Assembly (NCBI RefSeq): GCF_030270585.1 | Contig: NZ_BSYI01000014.1 | Span: forward strand, 53,590-117,589 | Length of the DNA stretch: 64,000 bases | Origin: Paralimibaculum aggregatum | Lineage (GTDB): Bacteria; Pseudomonadota; Alphaproteobacteria; Rhodobacterales; Rhodobacteraceae | Direction: 5' to 3' | Shown: positions 10,004 to 18,057 of the stretch, piece by piece | How the letters are laid out: each line of letters opens with the position of its first letter | How positions within the stretch are numbered: the stretch's first letter is position 1 | The notes under the pieces: model-generated | Databases searched by the model: none | Told to the model about the DNA's origin: nothing | What the model saw: the letters and a program-made list of their open reading frames with translations, nothing else | Made by a program: the position numbers and the translations under genes

Positions 10004-10953
10004 GCCGCGCCGCCGTCCGGCGCCGGCGGGGCTGCCTCCGCGGTCCCGGCCATGGCGGCGCGCTCCTCGGCCGGCGCGGCGGTGATCTCGCCATGCACCA
10101 TCGGCGGGCGGCGCATCAGCAGGTGGAGGATACGGGCGATCTCCTCGCGGAGCTTCGTGCGCTCCACCACCCGGTCGATCATGCCGTGGTCGAGCAGGTA
10201 TTCCGAGCGCTGGAAGCCCTCGGGCAGGGTCTCGCGGATGGTCTGCTCGATCACCCGCGGCCCGGCGAAGCAGATCAGCGCGTCGGGCTCGGCGATCTGC
10301 ACATCGCCCAGCATGGCATAGGAGGCGGTGACGCCGCCGGTGGTCGGATGGGTCAGCACGACGATGTAGGGCAGCCCCGCCTCGCGCACCATGTCGACGG
10401 CCACCGTGGTGCGCGGCATCTGCATGAGGCTGAGGATGCCCTCCTGCATGCGCGCGCCGCCGGCTGCGGTGAAGGCGATCAGCGGCCGCCCGCCCTCCAC
10501 TGCCGCGCGGGCCGCCGCCAGCATCGCATTGCCGACATGTAGCCCCATCGAGCCGGCCATGAAGGAGAAGTCCTGCGCCGCGGCGACCACCTCGAGTCCG
10601 TAGAGCTTGCCGATGCCGACCAGCATCGCCTCGTGCTCGCCGGTGCGGCGGCGGGCCTCCTTGAGCCGGTCGGAATAGCGCTTCTCGTCGCGGAAGGAGA
10701 GCGGGTCGGCGATCGGCTCCTCGACCTCCACCTCGGTGAAGAGCCCGCCATCGAAGAAGGCATTGAAGCGCGGGCGCGGCGCGATCGCCATGTGGTGGTT
10801 GCAGCCCGGGCAGACGTTCTGGTTGTCCGCCAGCTCGCGGTGGAAGATCATCTGCCCGCAGGCTTCGCATTTCGCCCAGAGGTTTTCCGGCATCTCGCGA
10901 CGCTGGAAGAAGGACTTGATCTTCGGCGGGACGAAATCGGTGATCCAGTTCAT
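10000..10953 (-). CDS. accD: acetyl-CoA carboxylase carboxyltransferase beta subunit AccD
   Basis: A 317-residue protein that transfers carboxyl from biotin to acetyl-CoA, the committed step of fatty acid synthesis, with AccA (not in this window). The N-terminal zinc ribbon has Cys29, Cys32, Cys48 and Cys51 (KCEACG, VCPGC). The crotonase-like carboxyltransferase body follows, with GGARMQEG and [17 protein letters not shown] short Ala/Pro/Glu-rich tail ends the protein. The start [13 protein letters not shown] is typical of the family. It leads folC by a 4-bp overlap. trpB, which often precedes accD in this lineage, is not adjacent here. Confidence 0.95.
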   Translation of the reverse strand: MNWITDFVPPKIKSFFQRREMPENLWAKCEACGQMIFHRELADNQNVCPGCNHHMAIAPRPRFNAFFDGGLFTEVEVEEPIADPLSFRDEKRYSDRLKEARRRTGEHEAMLVGIGKLYGLEVVAAAQDFSFMAGSMGLHVGNAMLAAARAAVEGGRPLIAFTAAGGARMQEGILSLMQMPRTTVAVDMVREAGLPYIVVLTHPTTGGVTASYAMLGDVQIAEPDALICFAGPRVIEQTIRETLPEGFQRSEYLLDHGMIDRVVERTKLREEIARILHLLMRRPPMVHGEITAAPAEERAAMAGTAEAAPPAPDGGAA

Positions 10954-11051
10954 GACGCGCCTTCGCTTGCGGTGTGGCTGCTAGATAGCGAGCGTGCCGC
11001 ACGGGTGCAATGCGGGCAGGCGCGGTTGCGTCACCCGCCGCGGCCCGGCCC

Positions 11052-11456
11052 TCAGCCTTGCGCGGCCGCGTATTCCGCCTCGCTGACCGGATCGAGCCAT
11101 GTGACGGCAGCATCGCCCTCGACATGCTGCAGCGCCAGATGGCACATCGCATGGCCCGCCGCCGCGCCGTGCCAGTGCTCCTCGCCGGGCGGGATCCAGA
11201 CGCTGTCGCCCTCGCGGATCAGCCGCGCCGGCGCGCCGCGGGCCTGCACCAGCCCGATGCCCGAAAGGACATGCAGGGTCTGCCCCAGGGGGTGCGTGTG
11301 CCAGTGGGTGCGGGCGCCGGGTGCGAAGCTCACCTTGAGCGCGGCGAGCGGCGGCGCGGTCGGCGTGCGGGCCACCGGCTCCTGCCAGACCTGCCCGGTG
11401 AAATAGTCGGCCGGCGCCGGGCGCGTGCCGGCCTCTGCGGCGGTGGTGATCTCCAT
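11052..11456 (-). CDS. cupin-domain protein
   Basis: A 134-residue single-domain cupin. Motif 1, GARTHWHTHPLGQTLHVLSG, gives the metal-binding His residues (about 48-62). Motif 2 is PPGEEHWHGA near residue 95. The fold binds a divalent metal. Small cupins of this type act as quercetinase-like, carboxymuconolactone-linked or sugar-binding proteins, so the reaction cannot be fixed. It lies 21 bp downstream of the AEC transporter on the same strand and may be co-transcribed with it. The start ATG is followed by EITTAAEAG; no signal peptide is present, so it should be cytoplasmic. Confidence 0.8.
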   Translation of the reverse strand: MEITTAAEAGTRPAPADYFTGQVWQEPVARTPTAPPLAALKVSFAPGARTHWHTHPLGQTLHVLSGIGLVQARGAPARLIREGDSVWIPPGEEHWHGAAAGHAMCHLALQHVEGDAAVTWLDPVSEAEYAAAQG

Positions 11457-11477
11457 GGCGCGGCTCCTTCTCCTCGG

Positions 11478-12458
11478 TCAGCCCCCGAGGGGCGCGACGG
11501 CGATGCCGCCGCCGGAAAGGTATCCGGCCTTCAGCGCATAGAGCAAGACGGAGACGGTCGCCACCGAGAGCACGGTGGTGGCGAGCACGGTGGCCGAGGC
11601 GCGCTCGATCCAGACCCCGTATTGCTGCGCGATGACGAAGACATTGGTCGCCGTCGGCAGCGAGGCGAGCAGCACCGCGGTCAGCATCCAGGCCGGATCG
11701 ACCCCGCCGACCATGGACAGCGCGACGAACATCGCCGCCGGATGAAGGACGAGCTTGATCGGCACGATATAGACCAGCCCGAGCGGCACGCGCTTCACCG
11801 GCCGGAGCGCCAGTGTCACGCCCATGGCGAAGAGCGCGCAGGGCGCCGCCGCCTGCGCAAGGTAGTCGATCAGCCGCTGCACCGGATCGGGCAGCGCGGC
11901 ATCGGCGAAGGCCAGCCCGACGCCCACCGCGGTGGCCAGGATGAAGGGATGCAGCGCGATCTTCGCGATCACATCCAGCACCAGCTGGCCGATCCCGCCG
12001 CGCCGGGCCCCCGACATCGCCATCATCGCCGGCGCCAGCGCGAAATGCATCATGTTCTCGAAGCAGAAGATCAGCGCCACCGGCACCGCCGCCTGCTCGC
12101 CGAAGGCCAGGATCGCCAGCCCCGGACCCATGTAGCCGATATTGCCGTAACCCCCGGCCAGCCCCTGCACCGTCGCCTCGGCGATGTTGCCGCCCGTCGC
12201 GACCAGCGCGATGGCGAAGGTGAACGCCAGGATCCCGAAGGTCACCCCGACGGTGGTGAGCACGAAGCTCCAGTTGGTCAGGTCCTCCACCGGGGTCGTG
12301 GCCAGCAGCTTGATGAACAGCGCCGGCAGCGCGATGTAGACGATGAAGATGTTGAGCCAGGCCAGCGCCTCGATCGGCTGCGGCTTGATGCGCGCGGTGG
12401 CGAAGCCGATGGCGATCAGGCCGAAGAACGGGATAATCAGCGAGACGATTTCGAGCAT
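11478..12458 (-). CDS. AEC-family permease (auxin efflux carrier type)
   Basis: A 326-residue integral membrane protein starting MLEIVSLIIPFFGLIAIGFATAR, the usual AEC opening. About ten hydrophobic segments are visible, with a charged cytoplasmic stretch near residue 150 (SGARRGGIGQ). AEC proteins are secondary carriers of dicarboxylates such as malate or malonate and other small organic acids. The substrate is not readable here. It is transcribed with the cupin gene and diverges from the aminotransferase across 178 bp. The length (310-330) is normal for bacterial AEC members. Confidence 0.85.
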   Translation of the reverse strand: MLEIVSLIIPFFGLIAIGFATARIKPQPIEALAWLNIFIVYIALPALFIKLLATTPVEDLTNWSFVLTTVGVTFGILAFTFAIALVATGGNIAEATVQGLAGGYGNIGYMGPGLAILAFGEQAAVPVALIFCFENMMHFALAPAMMAMSGARRGGIGQLVLDVIAKIALHPFILATAVGVGLAFADAALPDPVQRLIDYLAQAAAPCALFAMGVTLALRPVKRVPLGLVYIVPIKLVLHPAAMFVALSMVGGVDPAWMLTAVLLASLPTATNVFVIAQQYGVWIERASATVLATTVLSVATVSVLLYALKAGYLSGGGIAVAPLGG

Positions 12459-12636
12459 GGTCGGCCTTTGCGGGAAACGGCTTGCGCGCTGCCATGCCCT
12501 CCCGGGAAACGGCGAATAGGACAGCGCCGCTGACTATCTGCGCCGCGCGTCGGCGGTGCAAGGGGCTCTCGCGCCTTGTGATGCGCCGATCCATCGCGCA
12601 AGCTGGCGCCAAGACACTGCGACGGGGACCCAACGG

Positions 12637-13509
12637 ATGAACGCGGAACACATCTTGACCTGGATCGACGGGCGCTGGCATCGCGGCAACGTGCCGATCC
12701 TCGGCGCGGCGGACCATGCCACCTGGCTCGGCTCGCTGGTCTTCGACGGCGCACGCGCCTTCGAGGGCGTGACGCCGGATCTCGATCTGCACTGCGCGCG
12801 CACCAACCGGTCGGCCCGGCGCATGGGGCTCGAGCCGCATCTTACCGATGGCGAGCTGACCGAGGTCGCGCTCGAGGGCGTCGCCGCCTTCCCCGCCGGT
12901 TCAGAACTCTATATCCGGCCGATGATCTGGGCCCGCGGCGGCTGCCAGATGATGATCGTGCCGGATGCCGAGACCACGGCAGTGGCGGTCTGCATCGAGG
13001 AGAAGCCGATGCCCCCGGGCCCGGTCGGGCTCTCGCTCACCCGCACCCGCTTTCGCCGGCCGACCATCGAATGCATGCCCACCGACGTGAAGGCGGGCTG
13101 CCTCTACCCGAACAATGCGCGGATGCTGCGCGAGGCGCGAAGCCGCGGCTTCGACAACGCGGTGGTGCTCGATGCCCTCGGCAATGTCGCCGAGACCGCG
13201 ACCTCGAACATCTTCCTGGTGCGCGACGGCGAGGTCTTCACGCCGATCCCGACAGGCTGCTTCCTCAACGGGATCACCCGGCAGCGGGTCATCGGGCTGC
13301 TGCGGGACGACGGCGTCGCCGTGCACGAGGCCAGCCTGACGCCGGCCGATCTCGATGCCGCGGAGGAGATCTTCACCACCGGCAACGCGACCAAGGTGAT
13401 GCCGATCACCCGTTTCGAGGATCGCAACCTGCCCTTCGGGCCGATCGCCCGGCGCGCCCGCGAGCTCTACTGGGACTTTGCCCACAGCCGCCTGAAGGTG
13501 CCCGCCTGA
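12637..13509 (+). CDS. class IV aminotransferase, branched-chain amino acid type
   Basis: A 290-residue PLP enzyme of fold type IV. Lys152 in TDVKAGCLYPNNARML is the expected Schiff-base lysine. The GNVAETATSNIFLV motif supplies the Glu that contacts the pyridine nitrogen, and TGNATKVMPI binds phosphate. The opening (TWIDGRWHRG, VFDGARAFEG) fits the branched-chain aminotransferase/D-alanine aminotransferase/R-transaminase group. In this lineage most copies are annotated as branched-chain aminotransferases, but amine-specific relatives cannot be excluded. ATG 12637 was chosen because MNAEHILTWIDG matches family starts; an in-frame ATG at 12556 lacks support. Confidence 0.8.
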   Translation: MNAEHILTWIDGRWHRGNVPILGAADHATWLGSLVFDGARAFEGVTPDLDLHCARTNRSARRMGLEPHLTDGELTEVALEGVAAFPAGSELYIRPMIWARGGCQMMIVPDAETTAVAVCIEEKPMPPGPVGLSLTRTRFRRPTIECMPTDVKAGCLYPNNARMLREARSRGFDNAVVLDALGNVAETATSNIFLVRDGEVFTPIPTGCFLNGITRQRVIGLLRDDGVAVHEASLTPADLDAAEEIFTTGNATKVMPITRFEDRNLPFGPIARRARELYWDFAHSRLKVPA

Positions 13510-13521
13510 GGCGCCGGCGGA

Positions 13522-14292
13522 TCAGGCCGCCTGGCGGCGCCGGCGCCGGCCGATCCAGGCCAGCCCGCCGATCGCGGCCAGGCTCATCAGCAGCGCCGGC
13601 GGCAGCGGCACGCGGTCATAGCTGATCGAGCCCACCGCGCCGCTGATGTTCGGGAAGGTGATGTCGAACCGCACCACCTCGTCATAGCCCGGAATGCCCG
13701 GAGCGGACGAGAAGTTGAACCGGCGGAGCGAATTGTCCCCGGTCTCGGAGCCGAGCACGAGGGTTTCGGCCGCGAGCACGGGAATTCCCGTGCCGGGATC
13801 GTCGGCAAAGAAGAAGGTGAAGGTGACCGCCGTGTCCTCGTCGAGATCGATCAGGGTCGCATAGCGGAAGAAGACGCCCGCCGGATCGAGGAAGGTGAAT
13901 TCGATATCGCCGCCGTCCGGGTCGTCGTTCGGATCGTCGTAGATGCCGCCCGTGGTGCCCGGCGAAGCCGCGACATTCTGCAGGATCAGCACGTTGCCCT
14001 GGGGTTCCGTGCCGAAGCTCGGGCCGGTCGCGAGATCGCTGTCGCCGCCGGTGCAGGGCGTGCCCGGGAAATCCGGCCCGCAGCTCGAGTTGAAGATCAC
14101 CACCGGATCGTTGTTCGGATTGGTCGAGGCTATGGTCACCCCGAAGGCCTCGTCGAACAGACCCTGACCGTCGACGACCTGCCCGGCCACCGGCATGATG
14201 CCATCGTCGTCGATCTCGAAATCCAGAACCACGGCCAGGGCACCCTGACCGAACAGCGATGCACCCAGCATCGCGGCAAGAACCGCACGCAT
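13522..14292 (-). CDS. secreted protein with VPLPA-CTERM-type sorting tail
   Basis: A 256-residue exported protein of unknown function. The N-terminus MRAVLAAMLGASLFGQGALA is a signal peptide. The body is beta-rich and acidic with many Asp/Gly/Asn. The C-terminus has VPLPPALLMSLAAIGGL then GRRRRRQ, the tripartite motif-hydrophobic-basic tail of VPLPA-CTERM proteins, which exosortase/archaeosortase-like enzymes process. ATG 14292 is preferred: AAGGGTGG stands seven bases upstream on this strand. A GTG five codons earlier is possible. No exosortase is in this window. It converges on the aminotransferase with 12 bp between stops. Confidence 0.75.
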   Translation of the reverse strand: MRAVLAAMLGASLFGQGALAVVLDFEIDDDGIMPVAGQVVDGQGLFDEAFGVTIASTNPNNDPVVIFNSSCGPDFPGTPCTGGDSDLATGPSFGTEPQGNVLILQNVAASPGTTGGIYDDPNDDPDGGDIEFTFLDPAGVFFRYATLIDLDEDTAVTFTFFFADDPGTGIPVLAAETLVLGSETGDNSLRRFNFSSAPGIPGYDEVVRFDITFPNISGAVGSISYDRVPLPPALLMSLAAIGGLAWIGRRRRRQAA

Positions 14293-14485
14293 GAAACCAC
14301 CCTTCACAGATACTTACGCACCAGCCGCAAGGGACACCCTCCCCAACACCCTGCTCCGCATGGGCGGACCAGGATCGCGGCCTGTATCTACAGCGTAGTC
14401 ACAGAAGAATACCCACTTCAAGCGTCAGTTTGATACGCTTTGTCTCGATACCGGAAAGAGATTTCCTCCGGATTACTGCAGCGGG

Positions 14486-15115
14486 TCAGTAGATTGTCTG
14501 GCGCAATCGTTCCGGGTATTCGGCATCATAGGCGGCGCCGTCGATGCCGCCGGTAGACATCCGGCCGAGCATCGAGCCGGTCGAGGGCAGCGCATCCCGC
14601 GCGAGCTGGCTGTCCGCCGCCCAGAGCCGGGACCGGGCCAGTGCCTTCTGGCACTGGAAATAGACGCGCTCGGCCGTGACCAGGATCACCGAGCGCGGCG
14701 GCTTGCCCTGCATCGCATGGCGCTCGAGCAGGTCCGGCGCCACCGAGATCCGGGCGCGGCCGTTCACGCGGATGGTCTCGCCGATCCCGGGGATCAGGAA
14801 GATCAGCGCCACCCGCGGATCGCGCACGATGTTGCGCAGCGAGTCGATCCGGTTGTTGCCCCGCCGATCCGGGAGCGCCAGCGTGTGCCGGTCGATCACA
14901 TGGGCGACCGGGGCGGGATCGCCGCGGGGCGAGGTATCCAGCCCCTCCGGCCCTGCGGTGGCGAGCACCACGAAGGGCGATGCCTCGATGAAGGCGCGGT
15001 AGTCGTCGGAGATGTGGTCGAGTTCCTTGACGCGGCTCGCCTGGCTGGCCTCGCCATAGATCTCCGCGAGCCCGGCCTCGGAGGTGATCAGATCGGCTGC
15101 GGGATCAGTCTCCAT
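14486..15115 (-). CDS. pyridoxamine 5'-phosphate oxidase-like flavoprotein
   Basis: A 209-residue PPOX-fold protein of the MSMEG_1061-like FMN-dependent group. Recognisable segments are [35 protein letters not shown] and [10 protein letters not shown], which form the split-barrel flavin site. Members bind FMN or F420 and reduce small substrates; none of the residues seen fixes the reaction. It overlaps the 3' end of trpA by 11 bp and so appears translationally coupled to it. The link to tryptophan synthesis is positional only. A 193-bp AT-richer gap separates it from the secreted-protein gene. Confidence 0.8.
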   Translation of the reverse strand: METDPAADLITSEAGLAEIYGEASQASRVKELDHISDDYRAFIEASPFVVLATAGPEGLDTSPRGDPAPVAHVIDRHTLALPDRRGNNRIDSLRNIVRDPRVALIFLIPGIGETIRVNGRARISVAPDLLERHAMQGKPPRSVILVTAERVYFQCQKALARSRLWAADSQLARDALPSTGSMLGRMSTGGIDGAAYDAEYPERLRQTIY

Positions 15116-15896
15116 GGGCCGCGTCCGCGAGGCTGCGGATGAAGGCGAGCACCTCCGCCGGGCTCTCGCCGCGGCCTATCCGCTCGACGATGGCGGAGCC
15201 GACCACCACGCCGTCGGCAACCCCGGCGATTTCCGCCGCGCGTTCCGGCGTCTTCACGCCGAAGCCGACGCAGACCGGCAGGCCCGAGGCCTTCTTGATG
15301 CGCGCCACCTCGGGCGCCACGGCGACGGCCTCGGCCGCGGCAGCGCCGGTGATGCCGGTGATCGAGACGTAGTAGACGAAGCCCGAGGTGTTGGCGAGCA
15401 CCGCTGGCAGGCGGGCGTCGTCGGTGGTGGGCGTGGCGAGGCGGATGAAGTCGAGCCCGGCCTCGCGCGCCGGCAGGCAGAGCTCGGCATCCTCTTCCGG
15501 CGGCAGGTCGACGACGATCAGCCCGTCGACCCCCGCGGCCTGCGCGGCCGCCAGGAAGGCGCCGACACCCATGGAATAGATCGGGTTGTAGTACCCCATC
15601 AGGATGATCGGCGTCTCGCCGTCGGTCTCGCGGAAGGCGCGCACCATCTCGAGCGTGCCGGCGAGGGTCTGCCCGCCCGCGAGCGCGCGCTGGCCGGCGA
15701 GCTGGATCGCCGGGCCGTCGGCCATCGGATCGGTGAAGGGGATGCCGAGCTCGATGACGTCGACGCCGGCGCCGGGCAGGCCCGCGAGGATCTCAGCAGA
15801 GATGCCGGGATCCGGATCGCCGGCCATCACATAGGCGACGAAAGCCGCCTTGCCCTCCGCGGCACGCAGCGCGAGCCTCGTTCCGATCCGCGACAT
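15105..15896 (-). CDS. trpA: tryptophan synthase alpha subunit TrpA
   Basis: A 263-residue TIM barrel that cleaves indole-3-glycerol phosphate to indole and glyceraldehyde 3-phosphate. Both catalytic acids sit at the standard positions: Glu49 in [12 protein letters not shown] and Asp60 in [10 protein letters not shown]. Further signatures are [20 protein letters not shown] and [10 protein letters not shown]. trpB, which normally accompanies trpA, is absent from the window, so the subunits are encoded apart. The leader region upstream has a perfect 10-bp inverted repeat (15920-15929 with 15972-15981). Confidence 0.96.
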   Translation of the reverse strand: MSRIGTRLALRAAEGKAAFVAYVMAGDPDPGISAEILAGLPGAGVDVIELGIPFTDPMADGPAIQLAGQRALAGGQTLAGTLEMVRAFRETDGETPIILMGYYNPIYSMGVGAFLAAAQAAGVDGLIVVDLPPEEDAELCLPAREAGLDFIRLATPTTDDARLPAVLANTSGFVYYVSITGITGAAAAEAVAVAPEVARIKKASGLPVCVGFGVKTPERAAEIAGVADGVVVGSAIVERIGRGESPAEVLAFIRSLADAAHGD

Positions 15897-15994
15897 TCAG
15901 GCCTCCCTCGGTGATGTCTCCGTTGCGGCAGGCCGGTTCCCTCGGGGCGCCGGTCGCCGGCCACCTAACTCGCCGCAACGGCGCCGGAGATCAA

Positions 15995-16015
15995 GCCCGG
16001 GCGATGCGCCCGGGC
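15995..16015 (-). terminator. hairpin terminator candidate after the YodC-like gene
   Basis: A perfect 9-bp stem (GCCCGGGCG at 15995-16003 pairing with 16007-16015) with a 3-nt loop lies 19 bases past the stop of the minus-strand gene above it. On that strand it is followed by TTGATCT, a poor T-tract, so efficiency is uncertain. It would separate the YodC-like gene from trpA. Confidence 0.5.
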
Positions 16016-16033
16016 GTCGCGCTCGAATGACGG

Positions 16034-16462
16034 TCAGTCGTCCTTGCGGAAGTATTTCTTGTCGCGCGGCTTGCCGTCCCAGCCCTGCTTGCGGGGCGGA
16101 CGATCGTCGCCGCGGTTGTCGTCGCGGTCACGGCCGCGATGGCCGCCGCCGCGATCGTCGCGGTCGCCGCCGCGGAAGCCGCCGCCACCGCCCCGGCCCT
16201 GGTAGCCGCCGCGGTCGTCGCGGTCACCGCCGCGGAAGCCGCCGCCACCCCGGCCCTGGTAACCGCCGCGGTCACCGCGGTCCTGCCGGTCCTCGCGAGG
16301 TTCGGCCTTGTTGAGCAGCACCGGGTTGAACCGGTCGCGCCCGATCACGCCGTCATTGCACCAGATCGTGGAGACGGCACCGTCCTCGCCCACGCTCTCC
16401 ACGACCATACGCATGGATCCAGATTTCAGGATCACCAGATCGCCCACGGAGAAATTCGCCAT
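16034..16462 (-). CDS. YodC-like (DUF2158) protein with RGG-repeat tail
   Basis: A 142-residue two-part protein. Residues 1-55 (MANFSVGDLVILKSGS, then STIWCNDGV) match the small YodC/DUF2158 domain. Residues 58-142 are extremely rich in Arg, Gly and Asp, with two near-identical units RGGYQGRGGGGFRGGDRDD at about 65-83 and 84-103, then a basic end KKYFRKDD. RGG boxes bind RNA and promote condensate formation in many proteins. Start 16462 fits the domain; an ATG six codons earlier (16480) is also open. The role is unknown; RNA binding is inferred from composition only. Confidence 0.75.
   Translation of the reverse strand: MANFSVGDLVILKSGSMRMVVESVGEDGAVSTIWCNDGVIGRDRFNPVLLNKAEPREDRQDRGDRGGYQGRGGGGFRGGDRDDRGGYQGRGGGGGFRGGDRDDRGGGHRGRDRDDNRGDDRPPRKQGWDGKPRDKKYFRKDD
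16151..16270 (-). repeat. two tandem ~60-bp repeats encoding the RGG units
   Basis: Two direct copies of about 57 and 60 bp encode the successive RGGYQGRGGG(G)GFRGGDRDD blocks. They differ mainly by one extra glycine codon. Such in-frame tandem duplication can expand or contract by slippage and would change the length of the RGG tail without breaking the frame. Confidence 0.75.
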
Positions 16463-16564
16463 TGGCCTTGAGCCTTTCATCGCCGGGGGGTAACCCGCCG
16501 GACATTGTTTTTCACTGCATCATTGCTTGTCTCGCGCCCGTCATTCGGCAACGCGAACCCGCGC

Positions 16565-17905
16565 CTATACGCCCGCGGCGCCTCCGAGTCCAGCCCCCGC
16601 GGCGCGGGACTGCCGCATGGTCGCCGGCAGCGGCGCGCCGTCGAGGCACTCCCAGGCGGTGGCGGCCACCCGATCGGCGAAGGCGGCATCGGCACGGGCG
16701 ATGCGCTTGGTCTCCTCCATGACATAGTCGCGCACCAGCGGCGCCGCGTCGCGCTCCCGCCCCAGCTGGAGCTGGAAGACCATGCTCGGCCCCTCGAGGA
16801 AGGCGCATTCGCAGCCCGAGAGATAGAGCTCCCACATCCGGCAGAAGCGCTCCCCCATGCGCGCCGCGACCTTCGCCCGCCGCTCGGCGAACCGATGCCG
16901 CCAGGCGCGCAGGGTAAGCCCGTAGTGACTGCGCCAGATCTCGCAGTCGAGGGTCCAGAGACCCGAGCGCTCCACCGCCGCCACGCTCTCGGAGAGCGAG
17001 GGTGCATAGCCGCCGGGGAAGATGTAGCGCCGCAGGAAGGGCGAGGTCGCCCCCGGCGCCGCGCGGGTTCCGATGGCATGGATCAGCGCCAGCCCGCCGG
17101 CACGCAGCCGGTCATGGACGATGCGGAAATAGGCCGGCAGGAAATGTGCGCCCACATGCTCGAGCATGCCGACCGAGACGACACGGTCGAAGCCCCCCTC
17201 CACCTCGCGATAGTCGCGCCGCTCGAAGCGCACCCGGTCCGCGACGCCGAGGCGCTCGGCGCGGGCGACCGCGAGCCGGTGCTGGCGCTCGGAAAGGGTG
17301 ACGCCGAGCACCTCGACATCGGCGAGATGCGCGAGATAGAGCGCGAGCCCGCCCCAGCCGCAGCCGATATCGAGCACCCGCTGGCCGTCGCGAATGCCCA
17401 GCTTGGCGGCAATGTGGCGCTTCTTGGCGAGCTGCGCCGCGTCGAGCGGCAGCCCCGGCTCCCGGAAATAGCCGCAGGAATACTGCATGTCGCGATCGAG
17501 GAAGGTGCGGTAGACCTCGTCGCCGATGTCGTAATGCGCCCTGGCGTTCTGCCGGGCCCTGGCGATCACGTTGTTCTGCTGGAAGCGGCGGAGCCGGCGA
17601 TGGACCCCGCGCCAGAAGCGCTGGCCCGGCGTCATGTCGAACTGGCGCTTGTTGAGGAAGAAGAGCCGCATCAGGTCGTGGACCGAGCCTTCCTCGACCA
17701 GCATGGCTCCGTCCATATAGGCCTCGGCTGCGCCGAGCTCGGGATTCAGCAGGATCCGCCGCGGCGCTGCAGGGTCGGTAAACCTGATCGTGACATGCGG
17801 CCCCGGGCCGGCGCCGCCATAGCTGTAATGCCGGCCTTCCGTGTCGATCACCGCAAGGCGCCCGTTCTCGAACGCCCCCTTCAAGACGCTGTCGAGCAGT
17901 CGCAT
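16565..17905 (-). CDS. cfa: cyclopropane-fatty-acyl-phospholipid synthase family methyltransferase
   Basis: A 446-residue SAM-dependent enzyme that adds a methylene bridge to unsaturated acyl chains of membrane lipids. The N-terminal domain (ILLNPELGAAEAYMDGAM) is followed by AHYDIGDEVYRTFLDRDMQYSCGYF, the SAM motif VLDIGCGWGG, GVTLSERQ, and VSVGMLEHVG. The C-terminal end carries CECAFLEG and a VFQLQL strand. It has its own strong promoter in the divergent gap with the CoA-transferase. The length is longer than E. coli Cfa (382), as in many alphaproteobacterial members, so a related lipid methyltransferase specificity is possible. Confidence 0.88.
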   Translation of the reverse strand: MRLLDSVLKGAFENGRLAVIDTEGRHYSYGGAGPGPHVTIRFTDPAAPRRILLNPELGAAEAYMDGAMLVEEGSVHDLMRLFFLNKRQFDMTPGQRFWRGVHRRLRRFQQNNVIARARQNARAHYDIGDEVYRTFLDRDMQYSCGYFREPGLPLDAAQLAKKRHIAAKLGIRDGQRVLDIGCGWGGLALYLAHLADVEVLGVTLSERQHRLAVARAERLGVADRVRFERRDYREVEGGFDRVVSVGMLEHVGAHFLPAYFRIVHDRLRAGGLALIHAIGTRAAPGATSPFLRRYIFPGGYAPSLSESVAAVERSGLWTLDCEIWRSHYGLTLRAWRHRFAERRAKVAARMGERFCRMWELYLSGCECAFLEGPSMVFQLQLGRERDAAPLVRDYVMEETKRIARADAAFADRVAATAWECLDGAPLPATMRQSRAAGAGLGGAAGV

Positions 17906-17942
17906 GGCGAGCCTCTCCGGACCCAGTTCCTCCCCGATGCAC

Positions 17943-17970
17943 AGTATATATGGCTCCGGCGCGATGCCAA
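17943..17970 (-). promoter_or_regulatory. sigma-70-type promoter of cfa
   Basis: On the minus strand TTGGCA (17970-17965) and TATACT (17948-17943) are separated by 16 bp; each matches five of six consensus bases. Transcription would start about 30 bases before the cfa ATG at 17905, and GGAGAGG lies in that leader as the ribosome site. The short AT patch stands out from the GC-rich surroundings. Confidence 0.65.
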
Positions 17971-18057
17971 AACAGGACGGTGCGGCAGGCGACCGGGCTT
18001 GACCGCCACTCCCGGAGCGGCAACGCTTTCCGAAACGCCTGCCGAGGGAGGGCCGGG

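Noticed and set aside
8699..11152. An apparent 817-residue fusion running from upstream of accD through folC
   Set aside because: The folC frame is only open by chance across accD; accD has complete family features in its own frame and folC has a coupled ATGA start.
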